Shown here in pieces: positions 16,719 through 26,833 of a stretch of DNA of 64,000 nt (positions are counted from its first letter, which is position 1; each line of letters starts with the position of its first letter). The notes under the pieces were generated by a model that saw only the letters and a program-made list of their open reading frames with translations, made no database searches and was not told the DNA's origin. The stretch spans positions 1-64,000 of the forward strand of contig JANQJU010000089.1 in the NCBI GenBank assembly GCA_028281495.1, read 5' to 3'. The position numbers were made by a program, and so were the translations under genes. Origin of the DNA: SAR324 cluster bacterium (GTDB lineage Bacteria; SAR324; NAC60-12).

Positions 16719-19178
16719 CTAATTCAATCCATACTTCTTCAAGATTGTTTCATATTCACCTCGTGCTTTGATGCGAGCCAACGCTTCTTGAAATTGAGTT
16801 ACAACCAGATTCGGAGTTTCCTGACTAAAAGCCAAATACCCATCAACAGAAAGCTCATCCACATGAAAAACCTTCTCGAAATCATCGAGATTGAGTTTCA
16901 TCGATTCAACGGCCGAGACAAAAGAAGATTCCGCTGCCAGCATCAAATCAATCCGCCCTTTTGCCAGCTTTTTGATGTTCTGATCTAGTTCGGCCACGGT
17001 TTGTAGATTGGGCGCTCGTCGCATTTGTAAATACTGATGTCCCGCATCTTCCTTCAGCACTCCAATCTCATAGGGCAGCACATCGCTGAATTGGGTGATC
17101 TGTATATCGGAACGAGATTTCAGCTTGTACAGATAGGATTCAATCGGAGTGATGGTTCCCACCCATTTGAATTGCGATTCCCGATCCGGTAGGCGGTCTA
17201 TCAAATAGATAAGTGTATTGGGTTGGGTGGTGGCATGTAAATACGCTCTGGCCCATGGAAAAATTAGAATCTCCTTATTGATTCCCAGCTCTTTCAAAAT
17301 AGCCTGGACCACTTCGGTGGAAAGCCCTTTCACTTCATCATTTTCTTCGTAGCTGAAAGGGGGCACATGGGAAGTCACAACACGTACTTCCCCCGTGAAC
17401 GTCTCTTTTTTGTTTTCCACAACGCGTTCCGAAGGCTTCAAATTGTGGATGATCATATGAGTACTTTGCCACCAAGTGGGCGGGTGAATATAAGGGTTTT
17501 CAGCGGTGGGCCAATTGGTCCAATAGGTTGTGTTAAACGGGATAATTTTTTTAGCTTGAGTCACGGGCAACAGAGGCAATTCATCCATCCAGAGCTTCAT
17601 GGCTTCGACAAAATGTTCTCCTACCTTGGGATCCCCTAAAGGCAATTTTCCCATTTCATCGACGATATTACTGTAAGCTTGATTTCGCCAACGCCAACCG
17701 TTCTGACTTGCGGAGCCAATCCTCTCTCCAATCGGTTGATACCAACGAATATTGAAAGTATTGAGCGAAGCCCACGGCTCATTGACTGAACCGCAAGTTT
17801 GCCACCCTGTCCGGGCCTCATAATCACCCGCAAAAAACTTCTTCCAAAAGGTACCATAGTTCACATTGCCCCAAGTGGCATTGATCCCTACTCGTTGCCA
17901 TTGTCTGACCACGATTCGAGCAATCTCATGCTTTTCAACAAAAGGTTCTGGTGTTTGGATGTGAATCGATAGCTCTTTCCCATCCTTTTCGTAGTAACCT
18001 GTTTTCGTATTGAATGTGTAGCCCTTGGATTCAATGATCTGTTTGGCCTTATGTGGATCAAACTTCAGCAGCGGGTATTGATCATACAACCCGGATGCTT
18101 TAGCCATTTCCACATAACCGTCCAGCGCGCGATAAGCGGGAAAAAAAAGCTGGGAAGCCACAGTAGCCCCCTTATAAGCTTCTTCGACGATTTCCTCGCG
18201 ATGGATAGCGTGGTTCAAGGCCCATCGCATCTCTTTATCATTCCACGGAGCGACTTCGTGATTCAATTCAATATTCCGGGCACAAGGGTCTGGCCAGGAA
18301 TAAGGGAGATTCTTATAATGAGCCATCACATTGGTATTTCGGGTTTGTAAGGCAAAAAACGCATCCAAACTGATATCCATCAGACTGTCTAGATCCTGAT
18401 TTGCCATTGCAGCCGTTCTTGTTTCTTCAGGTCCTAATGCATTCCATATCAACTGTTTGGGCTTAGGCAACGGTTTGAATCCTGCTTTCGCTCCCCACCA
18501 ATTGTCGTCTCGTAGATACACAAAACGGGTCTTACTCACACTATGCAACGTATAGGGTCCGGTGAACACGGGCCATCCCTTTTCAGGAGCATAGTTGGTG
18601 AAAGTTAAAGAGTCTTTGCCCCTCCAAATGTGTTCAGGCAAGATGTTATGCCTCCCAAAAATCTTTGCAGCAAAGTGGTCCAAAACGAACCGTGGATTCG
18701 GCCCTGTTAAATCGAACCGAATCGTATGGGAATCCACTTTGTGCACTTGCTTCACCCAGCGTCCAATTTCATCCGCATTCACCATCTCCGGTGTGCTCTT
18801 GACCAAATTGATAGTGAAGATCACGTCATCGGCATCCATACTTTCGCCATCACTCCAGTGAATCCCTTGACGGAGCTTTAACGTCCATTGATCTGCCATA
18901 GAATTATGTTCATAACCTTCGGCAAGCCATGGCACCAACTCGCCTGTTTCATAGTTCAGAATGAACAAAGGTTCTATCATGGCTTGGTGCAGACCTTGGT
19001 CCAAACGACTTCCCCGAACGTACGGGTTCCAAAGCTCTGGATTTTCTACTTGACCACCCCCGATATCAAAAATCACAGTGTCTTTGCGAGTAATTGGCTC
19101 GATCGCTAGGGTGGTTAAAGAATTTAGTATACATGCTCCGAACAGCATGATGTGGGTAAGAATTGTTTTAAAAGCCAT
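16719..19178 (-). CDS. Fused family-5/family-3 solute-binding protein
   Basis: An 819-residue exported protein joining two unrelated periplasmic binding folds. After a signal peptide (to about 25), residues 40-580 form an SBP_bac_5 domain (TLKLRQGIHWSDGESMDADDVIFTI), clearly paralogous to the importer protein at 37338-39077. Residues about 597-819 form an SBP_bac_3/PBPb domain (VTSHVPPFSYEENDEVKGLSTEVV to EYETILKKYGLN). GGAGGAGG lies just before the ATG. It ends the catabolic operon and has no permeases of its own, so it may share the importer upstream or act as a sensor-like binder. Confidence 0.85.
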   Translation of the reverse strand: MAFKTILTHIMLFGACILNSLTTLAIEPITRKDTVIFDIGGGQVENPELWNPYVRGSRLDQGLHQAMIEPLFILNYETGELVPWLAEGYEHNSMADQWTLKLRQGIHWSDGESMDADDVIFTINLVKSTPEMVNADEIGRWVKQVHKVDSHTIRFDLTGPNPRFVLDHFAAKIFGRHNILPEHIWRGKDSLTFTNYAPEKGWPVFTGPYTLHSVSKTRFVYLRDDNWWGAKAGFKPLPKPKQLIWNALGPEETRTAAMANQDLDSLMDISLDAFFALQTRNTNVMAHYKNLPYSWPDPCARNIELNHEVAPWNDKEMRWALNHAIHREEIVEEAYKGATVASQLFFPAYRALDGYVEMAKASGLYDQYPLLKFDPHKAKQIIESKGYTFNTKTGYYEKDGKELSIHIQTPEPFVEKHEIARIVVRQWQRVGINATWGNVNYGTFWKKFFAGDYEARTGWQTCGSVNEPWASLNTFNIRWYQPIGERIGSASQNGWRWRNQAYSNIVDEMGKLPLGDPKVGEHFVEAMKLWMDELPLLPVTQAKKIIPFNTTYWTNWPTAENPYIHPPTWWQSTHMIIHNLKPSERVVENKKETFTGEVRVVTSHVPPFSYEENDEVKGLSTEVVQAILKELGINKEILIFPWARAYLHATTQPNTLIYLIDRLPDRESQFKWVGTITPIESYLYKLKSRSDIQITQFSDVLPYEIGVLKEDAGHQYLQMRRAPNLQTVAELDQNIKKLAKGRIDLMLAAESSFVSAVESMKLNLDDFEKVFHVDELSVDGYLAFSQETPNLVVTQFQEALARIKARGEYETILKKYGLN

Positions 19179-19316
19179 GTGCCCTCCTCCCTCTGATAGC
19201 TCTACGTTCTATCATTAAAATTTTAAAAACAAATTTAAACTTTTAGTTTAATTATGTAAATCAATCGACCCGAGCAGCTTAAATATGCACATCACCCCTC
19301 TCTATTAGTTCAGTCT

Positions 19317-20081
19317 TTACTGAAGTACGGATTTCCGAAAATGCTGAATCCCTTGTGATAAAAAGGCATGGTCTGACCCTACAACGAAGAATGTGGCTCC
19401 AGCCTGCTCCCAACGTGTGAGATCTTCTCCCGGTGTACAAAACAAACCAGTCCGGCAAGAGTTTGCCCCCAACACTTCCCGGCACTGGGCTTCCACATGA
19501 TCGTGACGAAAATCATCATAATCGTGTGCCACTGCTAAATCCGCACGTCCTACAAACAACACATCCACCCCATCCAATGCCGCAATCTTTTGATATTGCT
19601 CCACCCCTTCGGGATCTTCGATTTGACAAATCAAGGTGACTTCCTGTTGCGTGCTGGGCTTGTGATCACTCATGTGGCGTTGACCATAATACGCCGCTCT
19701 TGTGGTTCCGGCATAGCCTCTACCGCCGGGAACATAGTGAACAGATCGTGATAATCGGTACGCCTGTTCAACGCTCTTGACATGGGGCACCATCACTCCA
19801 GCGGCCCCCCCATCCAAGACGTTCAAAATAAAGGCAGGTTCATCATTGGGAACCCGGACCAAAATAGGGCAACCCACCGAACGTCCTGCAATCAGGCATA
19901 CGTCAATGGTTGTCCGGTCGAACGGAGCGTGTTCCGCATCCAAGACCAAAAAGTCCAATCCACTCACCCCTAAAACCTCAATCAGGATGGGATGGGGAGT
20001 TTTGACAAAACATCCCAACAACTGCTGACCTTCTTGGAGCTTCTGTTTGAAATGTGTGTTGATCGATAGAGGTGTTGTCAT
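19317..20081 (-). CDS. HpcH/HpaI-family class II aldolase
   Basis: A 254-residue TIM-barrel aldolase. Family marks are GLDFLVLDAEHAPFD, GAAGVMVPHV, and the metal-binding pair in QIEDPEGVEQ (Glu) and VGRADLAV (Asp). Members cleave 2-keto-3-deoxy sugar acids or related 4-hydroxy-2-oxo acids to pyruvate and an aldehyde, with a divalent metal. Its ATG overlaps the VOC gene stop (ATGA), so the two are coupled. In this cluster it is the likely carbon-carbon cleavage step. The exact substrate cannot be read from sequence. Confidence 0.85.
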   Translation of the reverse strand: MTTPLSINTHFKQKLQEGQQLLGCFVKTPHPILIEVLGVSGLDFLVLDAEHAPFDRTTIDVCLIAGRSVGCPILVRVPNDEPAFILNVLDGGAAGVMVPHVKSVEQAYRLSRSVHYVPGGRGYAGTTRAAYYGQRHMSDHKPSTQQEVTLICQIEDPEGVEQYQKIAALDGVDVLFVGRADLAVAHDYDDFRHDHVEAQCREVLGANSCRTGLFCTPGEDLTRWEQAGATFFVVGSDHAFLSQGIQHFRKSVLQ

Positions 20082-20467
20082 AGTCCAAGCTCGTCCGCTT
20101 CTTCAGGCAAAAAATCGATATGCATTTGATTACCTTCTGGGTCTTCCAGGGCAATTTGTAAAATACGCAATTCGGGCACTTTGATGATTTCATAAAAAAT
20201 GTCGCGATCCTTTAGACGCTGAAGCAATTCCGCCAAACCCGTTGCCCTACATGCGAAATGGCTTAGTCTCGGATCATTTCCTTGGGGAGTCCGATTCCCT
20301 TCCACGAGATGCACTGCGGGGATCTCGCCGATGTAAAGCCATTTCCCATAAGCTGTGAACGGAGGGCGATACCCTTTTTTGAACCCTAAAACAGAAATAT
20401 ACCACTCTTCCATTTGATCTACATGAGCGGTGATGATGTTGACATGTTCCAACATATTCAATTGCAT
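20078..20467 (-). CDS. VOC-superfamily (glyoxalase-like) protein
   Basis: A 129-residue two-module VOC protein: EHVNIITAHVDQMEEWYISVLGFKKGYRP at the start, HLVEGNRTP in the middle and LEDPEGNQMHIDFLP at the end, with His and Glu positioned as metal ligands. VOC enzymes are metal-dependent isomerases, lyases or dioxygenases. AGAGGATATCG gives a fair ribosome site. It overlaps the aldolase by four bases, suggesting that it acts on the same intermediate. Confidence 0.8.
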   Translation of the reverse strand: MQLNMLEHVNIITAHVDQMEEWYISVLGFKKGYRPPFTAYGKWLYIGEIPAVHLVEGNRTPQGNDPRLSHFACRATGLAELLQRLKDRDIFYEIIKVPELRILQIALEDPEGNQMHIDFLPEEADELGL

Positions 20468-20514
20468 CGATATCCTCTTTTGGTTGAAATCGGTTTATAT
20501 ATCTAGGACAATTT

Positions 20515-22905
20515 TCAAATCAGGTAGCAGTAAATCCCCTCGTTCACATCCTGACATTGCTGCAACGCCACCTTGGGATCTTGATAGGCTTCCCCCCACA
20601 TCACGGAGTATTGAAATTGATGAAAGCCTGCGAGATTGACAGGAAAATTGGTCTCCCAATAGTTGGTCATCAACCAAGCATAGAGATGTCCCGTCTCGTG
20701 TTCTAAGGCTGGCATTCCTGCCAATATCCGAGGTTTGTGTTGCAAGTCCCCCAATTGCATCACACCTGAATCCCGAGTGGCCACCGCTATTCCGTAATTT
20801 TCGGAACATAGAGCAACGCCTTCATGAACGGTAAAAAAATCGGTAAGTGAGCCCGGAATCTGATCTTTCCATGGACGGAACGGGTGTACTGACGTGTCCA
20901 ACCACAATTCATGACGGTCGGGTAATCCAAAAGGCATAGACAAATAGAGGTTCTCCGCATCCTTACAACTCGTCTTATGCACCAAGAGGGTCACATCCAC
21001 TTGTGGGCGATCCCGATACGCAACCAGCTCGATGACACACGACTCCGTTCCCGGCAGCTGATACGCCAATACGACCTTAGCAAATACCTCTCCGACTTCA
21101 GAACCCAATACCGCCTGCCACAGTCCAACAGACCGTTGCACGTTTTCTCGTTTGCGATTGCGTCCGATTTGTCGTCGTTCTTCTCGCGTGTCAGTACAGG
21201 GGCTTCGTTCATAAATGGGGGTGAATGCAGCATGTTTGCGGTCAGTTCGTAAGAGATCCAAGTCATTTTTAAGATCTTTCCACGTGTGAATTCCTTGCTT
21301 TTGCGACCATGCAATATGAACCCAAGGCGTATTCAAACAGTTTTCTTCAATTGACAGGGAATGATTGATGGATATGTCCTCGACACGGTCCACACCCCGT
21401 ATCGGCGAACTGGTAAGAAAAGAAACGGCGGCATCCTGCGACACAGGCACCAATTCCAACTTCTGACGTTCCCCGGGAGCCAAGACCACAGAAATGCACA
21501 GCTCTTGACCGCGTGTGGAGGACCGTTGTTGATGAGGCAACACAGCACCGCTGTCGCAGTCCATCACGTTCAACCCCTGATGAAGCTCAAATAAATCCAA
21601 ATCAATATTTTCTAAATACAAAGTGGCAAGCCCCGCATACTCATGATCGTGGGGGTTCAAAAGTTCATACCTCACTGAACGTTCCGACGTATAGGGCCTG
21701 GCACCTAACTGTTCCAACGCTTGATCGGTGATCGTTTCGATGCATTCCATTGCGTTCACTGCATAGTGTTGTTTGTGGATCGCTGTGGCATGAACCATCC
21801 AATGGCTTGGATAGGTCAAGGTGTCGGAATGGCCAAAGGTATGTTCGGCATAAAGAGCTAAAAGTTGCACCACTTCGGTCAATGGAGCTTGTTGAATCTC
21901 AGGATGGTGCCGGGCAAGTTTCTCAAACCGGTGATAGTGTCGTTGAGCCATTCGAAAAATACGAACCCCAGCAGGATCTCCTAAAAATCCATCGGACCAC
22001 CAATCGGGCCAAACCCCTCGATAAACAGGGATGGAAGCAGCTTCCTGATCTAACCTCTGGAAGAAGTCCGATAAATTCAACAACACCAATCGCACCTTGT
22101 CTCCATGTTTTTGATTCCACTTTTTGATGAGTGAAAGAATCTGTACATTGGGTGGAGCATTGTCAGTGATCAAACCCGAGACCATCAAAGGAACAAAATC
22201 ATAAGGGTAGCCACTGCTTTCCAGATGATCGAGGTAACGAGGCAAACGGCGCTCGGCAATCGTCAATTCATCTTCCCCCACTTGAAAATCATCGTTGACC
22301 AAATATCGTTGCGGACGCAGATAAGCTGCTTGTGGCATCAGCCCTAAAGAATTGCCCAGAAAATAGTGTTCTCCATTCCACACTAAAATTTGTTCTCCTT
22401 GAGGTAGCTCCCAATAAAACGGGGTTTGACATCGAAACAATGGGAACATTCCGTGGTGAGTATGGATACAAGAAAATAAATATTGGATGCCTCGATCCGC
22501 GAGTGCCTGTGCAAATGCGAGAGAATGACCATTGATGTCCGCCGTCATGGCATGCTTGAAATCCACACCGATGGAAGATCCAAATTCAACGGAACGCTGG
22601 GTCACGTTTCTTAAAGCCGAGTAGCCTAGATTCTCGGTAAAATTCAGATAGTTCGCTGAAACATCGATTTGCCCCTGCCGTATCGCTGTTGCTAACCGTT
22701 CCTTTTCAAGGGCTGAGGCCTGATGAAGAAACTCCTCCAATGGCCAAAACGTATCCACCACCCATTTAAAATCGGCATGATTTTGCGCAATCCTCAACGC
22801 CTGACGTATGAAGCCAATATGCCGATGCAAAATCTTCCCCGGCAATTCGGTGTACCCCACGTCCAAATGAGAATGATGGATCAGATGAATGGTCTTTACA
22901 CGCAT
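20515..22905 (-). CDS. GH38-like alpha-mannosidase family protein (short form)
   Basis: About 796 residues from the ATG at 22905, preferred over the GTG at 22914 because of AGGTG upstream. The N-terminal GH38 barrel shows HHSHLDVGYT (zinc His/Asp) and MTADINGHS (nucleophile Asp). DFKWVVDTFW and the PFYWELPQGEQILVWNGEHY strand match GH38-like enzymes. A C-terminal beta domain follows. GH38 enzymes are zinc-dependent retaining alpha-mannosidases. There is no signal peptide, so it is cytoplasmic and acts on imported oligosaccharide. It is divergent from the larger GH38 at 30099. Confidence 0.75.
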   Translation of the reverse strand: MRVKTIHLIHHSHLDVGYTELPGKILHRHIGFIRQALRIAQNHADFKWVVDTFWPLEEFLHQASALEKERLATAIRQGQIDVSANYLNFTENLGYSALRNVTQRSVEFGSSIGVDFKHAMTADINGHSLAFAQALADRGIQYLFSCIHTHHGMFPLFRCQTPFYWELPQGEQILVWNGEHYFLGNSLGLMPQAAYLRPQRYLVNDDFQVGEDELTIAERRLPRYLDHLESSGYPYDFVPLMVSGLITDNAPPNVQILSLIKKWNQKHGDKVRLVLLNLSDFFQRLDQEAASIPVYRGVWPDWWSDGFLGDPAGVRIFRMAQRHYHRFEKLARHHPEIQQAPLTEVVQLLALYAEHTFGHSDTLTYPSHWMVHATAIHKQHYAVNAMECIETITDQALEQLGARPYTSERSVRYELLNPHDHEYAGLATLYLENIDLDLFELHQGLNVMDCDSGAVLPHQQRSSTRGQELCISVVLAPGERQKLELVPVSQDAAVSFLTSSPIRGVDRVEDISINHSLSIEENCLNTPWVHIAWSQKQGIHTWKDLKNDLDLLRTDRKHAAFTPIYERSPCTDTREERRQIGRNRKRENVQRSVGLWQAVLGSEVGEVFAKVVLAYQLPGTESCVIELVAYRDRPQVDVTLLVHKTSCKDAENLYLSMPFGLPDRHELWLDTSVHPFRPWKDQIPGSLTDFFTVHEGVALCSENYGIAVATRDSGVMQLGDLQHKPRILAGMPALEHETGHLYAWLMTNYWETNFPVNLAGFHQFQYSVMWGEAYQDPKVALQQCQDVNEGIYCYLI

Positions 22906-22914
22906 AAGATTCAC

Positions 22915-24666
22915 CTAACGCACAAAGGCTTTGATTGTGGCATGGGGTTGTTCCGACGCGTTTGGATAAGGGCGAATGGTATACTCTCCGATTTGCGCAG
23001 GCATGATGAATGTCTCAGCATAGTGCACCACAAACGGCGCAAAGGCTTCCGAAGTGCTTTCGACTAGGGCAGCTTCACCTTGAACCAAATTCAAGACATT
23101 GAGATTGCCTTCAGTATGATGGGGAACCGTTCCGGTGAACCAATGTCGACGGGTTTCGATAAATTCCCGTTCATGCAGTCCAGTCCGTTCTTCAGTATAT
23201 TCAGGAGTTTCTCGCAAGGTTTCGCAGGGGTTGACATGCTGAGCTTCGATTTGAGGGGTATCCCAGCCCCAATTGATCACCTCAGCTCCATGTTGCAGGT
23301 GGATGGGACGCGGGAGTCCATCCAACCCCAAACGTCCCCAGTCCCAAAGTTTGAAGGTGAAAATGTAGGGCGTGGCACTGATTTCCAAGACCATGGCATT
23401 TTTTCCAGAACAATGGATCGTTCCCGCCGGAATCATGAAATGGTCATGAGGTTTCGTGGGGATGCGATTGACATATTTTTCCGCTGGAAATGCTTTGGTT
23501 CCTGTTTCGGCTACTTGGAGATCGGTCAACATTTCCTCCCTGGAAACGCCTTCCCGAAGCCCCAGATAAACGCAAGCCTCTTCCCCTGCATCTAGGATGT
23601 AATAACTCTCGTCTTGGGTATAAGGCATCCCAAATTGCTCCTGAATGTATTCGGTCGTGGGATGGACTTGCAGACTCAAGTTGCCGCCTCCCATTGTGTC
23701 TAAGAAATCAAAACGGATCGGAAACTCTTTACCAAAGCGGGCGTGAACTTTCTCACCGAGCAATTCGAGAGGGCAATAAAACACTAAATTGATGGAAGGA
23801 ACTTCGATGCGGGTGGTGCCATATCGCAGATAGAGGCTGTTTTCTTCGGGCACGCCATCAAAACACCAACCGAAGTTCGGCACTTCAGGATCGAGGTCAC
23901 AAACCGCTTGCATCCATTGCCCCCCCCAGGGGGCCGCATCGAAATAAGGAACCACGCGAAACGGTTGCTGCACCGTTTGTTTCAATCCGGCGCGGAACGC
24001 CGATCCGGTAATCATCTTAGGATGTCCTAGCTCATTGGTATCCAATAGGAAGTCGATGGAATCGAACAAACGTTGTTTCAATCGATCTGCAATGCGCCAA
24101 TCAACGAAGTACCCACGCTTGTACATTCGTAAAAAATCTTCTCCAAAGTTCTCCGCATGCCAGTTGGCTACCTGGCCACGACGATAACGTAGTTGGATTT
24201 CCCACCGAGCCATGTCGGCATAAATCAAGCAATCATAATCCGTTACCTGTGAGGCTCCCATGCCATAAATAAAAACGATCCCTGAAGAGATGGAATCGAT
24301 TGTTTCTCGGGCAGATTCGAAAGCGGTGTGACTCCAAAATTCATCCATAGTGAAGTTGGTCATGATGCCACGCACCCGATCTTCGGTGAGGTTGCGGGCA
24401 ATTTTTTGCTCTACCTCTTTTTGAGAAAGATATAGTTCTGCCACATTTAAGACGTGTATAGGATTTAGAGCTTCACATAAACTTGGGACGATCTCGCTTT
24501 CTACAACTCCGGGGTAACACTCCAAGGCAACGATTCTACGTTGCTGTTGATCGTGGTCGATGTGATTTTGTAGCTTAAGGGTAATGGCAGACATTCCATC
24601 CCAAGCGTGGTCGTCAAACCCCTTCACATGGGTTTCTGGAGCTTTGTCGTAATTGGATTGTCTCAA
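22915..24666 (-). CDS. Class I mannose-6-phosphate isomerase-like protein with kinase-like N-terminus
   Basis: A 583-residue protein. Residues 1-230 resemble a uridine kinase-like region (RRIVALECYPGV, SSGIVFIYGMGAS) without a clear P-loop. Residues about 250-583 are a cupin mannose-6-phosphate isomerase domain with LQVHPTTEYIQ (zinc His), a long insertion, and IPAGTIHCSGKNAMVLEIS. The enzyme interconverts mannose-6-P and fructose-6-P. With the ROK kinase upstream and GH38 downstream, it fits mannose entry into glycolysis. The stop is next to the GH38 start, indicating co-transcription. Confidence 0.75.
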   Translation of the reverse strand: MRQSNYDKAPETHVKGFDDHAWDGMSAITLKLQNHIDHDQQQRRIVALECYPGVVESEIVPSLCEALNPIHVLNVAELYLSQKEVEQKIARNLTEDRVRGIMTNFTMDEFWSHTAFESARETIDSISSGIVFIYGMGASQVTDYDCLIYADMARWEIQLRYRRGQVANWHAENFGEDFLRMYKRGYFVDWRIADRLKQRLFDSIDFLLDTNELGHPKMITGSAFRAGLKQTVQQPFRVVPYFDAAPWGGQWMQAVCDLDPEVPNFGWCFDGVPEENSLYLRYGTTRIEVPSINLVFYCPLELLGEKVHARFGKEFPIRFDFLDTMGGGNLSLQVHPTTEYIQEQFGMPYTQDESYYILDAGEEACVYLGLREGVSREEMLTDLQVAETGTKAFPAEKYVNRIPTKPHDHFMIPAGTIHCSGKNAMVLEISATPYIFTFKLWDWGRLGLDGLPRPIHLQHGAEVINWGWDTPQIEAQHVNPCETLRETPEYTEERTGLHEREFIETRRHWFTGTVPHHTEGNLNVLNLVQGEAALVESTSEAFAPFVVHYAETFIMPAQIGEYTIRPYPNASEQPHATIKAFVR

Positions 24667-24741
24667 TTCGTATGCCTTCCAGGATTGTTAAAAAAATTCG
24701 ACTCAATTTCGATTGGTAACAATTCTAACTGATGAGGGATT

Positions 24742-25710
24742 TCATCTCCCTTGTGATAACAACCAATGTCCACCAAACAATGCCGCACTGCTAGGATGGT
24801 AGGCGGGGACAATGCGTACTTTTTGGGGATCAATCCATAGTGTTTTGGGAAGTCGTTGATGGAGTTGTTCCGCTAAGTTTTCAGCAGCTTGACTGATCCC
24901 TCCACCCAGAACGATGATCTCAGGATCGTAGGCCGAAATCAGTTGGAATAGCACGTGAGACCAGATATCGAGCGACTGCGAAACTACATCTTGAGCCAGT
25001 CCATCGCCTTGATTCGCCGCGTTAAATATAGCTTTGTAATCTAATGATTTTATCTGTGCCAATGCACTGGTCGAAAATCCGGGCAATGTGGGAACCCATT
25101 CTGGCAGGGACCATGTGCTTGCTAAGCGTTCTCCACAGCCATTTGCGAGACAATTACATGGAGGTCCATGCCGTTCCAGGGGCAAATGCCCACCCAAATT
25201 TCCAGCGACATGATGAGATCCTCTCAACATGTGTCCGTCCACGATAGCACAGGTACCAATTCCTGTTCCTAAAGTGACCATAACCATGTTTCGAACTTTT
25301 TGCCCTGCTCCGAGTTGCCATTCGCCAAACCCTGCCATCCGAGCATCATTTTCTAAAATCAGCGGTGCATCCCAGGCTCGTTGAACCCAAGCAGGCAGAT
25401 TCATTTCCCTGACATCGACATATTTGTCGTTGATCGACTTCACTTCCTCTTGCTCCGAATCCACCACGCCAGGAATCGCCATTGAAACCCCAGAAACGGA
25501 CACGGAATCGGCAAACGAATCAAACACAATCTTCTGAATCATCTGATCAACCGCCGATTCAATCCGTTCCAAGTTAGGTCTAAGCCCTTGGTGACTGTTG
25601 GCAGGCAATGACTGGCTGATCAGCAACTGACCGGCATGCAGCAATCCTAACTTGATCCGAGTTCCCCCCAAATCCAACGCTAAATGGACCATTGAAGTCT
25701 TACTGCTCAT
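24742..25710 (-). CDS. ROK-family sugar kinase
   Basis: Starting at the ATG at 25710 (GGATC upstream), this is 322 residues. It begins with the ATP loop ALDLGGTRIKLGLL and has VTLGTGIGTCAIVDG. The ROK zinc motif (PPCNCLANGCGERLAS) has three Cys and a preceding His, and IIVLGGGIS is near the end. ROK kinases phosphorylate glucose, mannose, N-acetylmannosamine or fructose. In this cluster mannose released by GH38 is the likely substrate, feeding the ManA-like gene. The frame opens at 25779, but that extension is basic and unconserved. Confidence 0.85.
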   Translation of the reverse strand: MSSKTSMVHLALDLGGTRIKLGLLHAGQLLISQSLPANSHQGLRPNLERIESAVDQMIQKIVFDSFADSVSVSGVSMAIPGVVDSEQEEVKSINDKYVDVREMNLPAWVQRAWDAPLILENDARMAGFGEWQLGAGQKVRNMVMVTLGTGIGTCAIVDGHMLRGSHHVAGNLGGHLPLERHGPPCNCLANGCGERLASTWSLPEWVPTLPGFSTSALAQIKSLDYKAIFNAANQGDGLAQDVVSQSLDIWSHVLFQLISAYDPEIIVLGGGISQAAENLAEQLHQRLPKTLWIDPQKVRIVPAYHPSSAALFGGHWLLSQGR

Positions 25711-25812
25711 ATTATTGATCCAGTTATTAAATGATCTTTGAGACGAGCTGTTTTTTCTAAATTTTGCATACCTATTCAACCTTGATTCACGATTCCAAAT
25801 GAGACGGGGGGC

Positions 25813-26643
25813 TCAGTTCGAGCCGACACTGTGAGGCCCATTTTCCAAATCGAGAATGTCAGATGAAGGCCGGTCGTGATGCTTCCAACGCTGCATCGGA
25901 TCCCTTCCTCGGCAAATGATAGCTTCCACTTTGCGTTTCCATTTTTCATCCACAATATCGACTTCGGGCGGACAATATCGAATGGTCAGTCCGGCACGTC
26001 GACGTTCAGACAAATTGGGCAGGGAACTATGCAGTAACATGTCAGCATGCATCGAAATTTGCCCTGCCCTGAGGTTATTGGAAACCGGTTTCCCCATTGC
26101 ATCCACCCCCACCGTTTCTAAATGCAAGACCGATGGATTTTCGGGAGTTCTGGTTTTCAAGAACCCCTTGTTGTGAGACCGCGGCATGAAACGCATGGCA
26201 GAGTTTTCTTCGTCGACATCATCAATCGCAAGCCAGACCGTCACTGTCCGCGTGGGGCTGAGGTACCAATAGGCTGCATCTTGATGCCAAGGAACTTGTT
26301 TCATGTCTTTCGGCATTTTGCAGAAAAAAGCTGAGGCCCAACAGATGATATGGGGACCAATCAAGTCTTCCACATAGTCCAATATTTTGGGATGGGTGCA
26401 CAGATCCCACAGCCCTGCCAAACGCGCCTGAAAGCAGTTGATCCCATAATTGGCAGCAGGCCCCGCTTGTTCCAGCAAGGTGTTGAGATAGTGACGATTG
26501 GTCTCCACTTCTTCAGGCCCAAACACATCAAATGGCTGAACATAACCTTCTCGATTGAAGAACTGAATTTGATCGGTTGTCAGGTGGTGAGGCGTGGAAT
26601 TACGGACGGGTTGAAATGAAAAATCTCGCTGGTCGCGATTCAT
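25813..26643 (-). CDS. Phytanoyl-CoA dioxygenase (PhyH) family protein
   Basis: A 276-residue Fe(II)/2-oxoglutarate oxygenase. The iron triad is visible: VPWHQDAAYW (HxD) and ISMHADMLLHSS (distal His), followed by an Arg in RRRAGLTIRY to bind 2-oxoglutarate. Bacterial PhyH proteins hydroxylate diverse small molecules. It is the first gene of the operon behind the 26744 operator, so its expression should follow the LacI regulator. The substrate is unknown and may be a modified sugar or sugar acid. Confidence 0.85.
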   Translation of the reverse strand: MNRDQRDFSFQPVRNSTPHHLTTDQIQFFNREGYVQPFDVFGPEEVETNRHYLNTLLEQAGPAANYGINCFQARLAGLWDLCTHPKILDYVEDLIGPHIICWASAFFCKMPKDMKQVPWHQDAAYWYLSPTRTVTVWLAIDDVDEENSAMRFMPRSHNKGFLKTRTPENPSVLHLETVGVDAMGKPVSNNLRAGQISMHADMLLHSSLPNLSERRRAGLTIRYCPPEVDIVDEKWKRKVEAIICRGRDPMQRWKHHDRPSSDILDLENGPHSVGSN

Positions 26644-26743
26644 AAGGCATCTCTAATTGTTCAAAACGATTCAATGAAAGGTTGCAGGGGTGAGAGTTGT
26701 TTTGATCTTAAGTACTCTTTGTTGTTTGTGAATGCAATACTTA

Positions 26744-26761
26744 TTTGCATACGAATGCAAA
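26744..26761. promoter_or_regulatory. Predicted LacI-family operator (PhyH operon)
   Basis: TTTGCATACGAATGCAAA with a central CG, extended to a 26-bp palindrome (26740-26765: CTTATTTGCAT, four bases, ATGCAAATAAG). It lies between the lacI-like gene and phyH on the minus strand, about 100 bases before the PhyH start. The same 18 bases recur exactly at 39199-39216. Confidence 0.85.
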
Positions 26762-26833
26762 TAAGACAAAATCGATTCAATTTAGCGGCAACGATGTGGA
26801 GCAGAGTCAGCACATCCAGTGGAAGAACAGATT

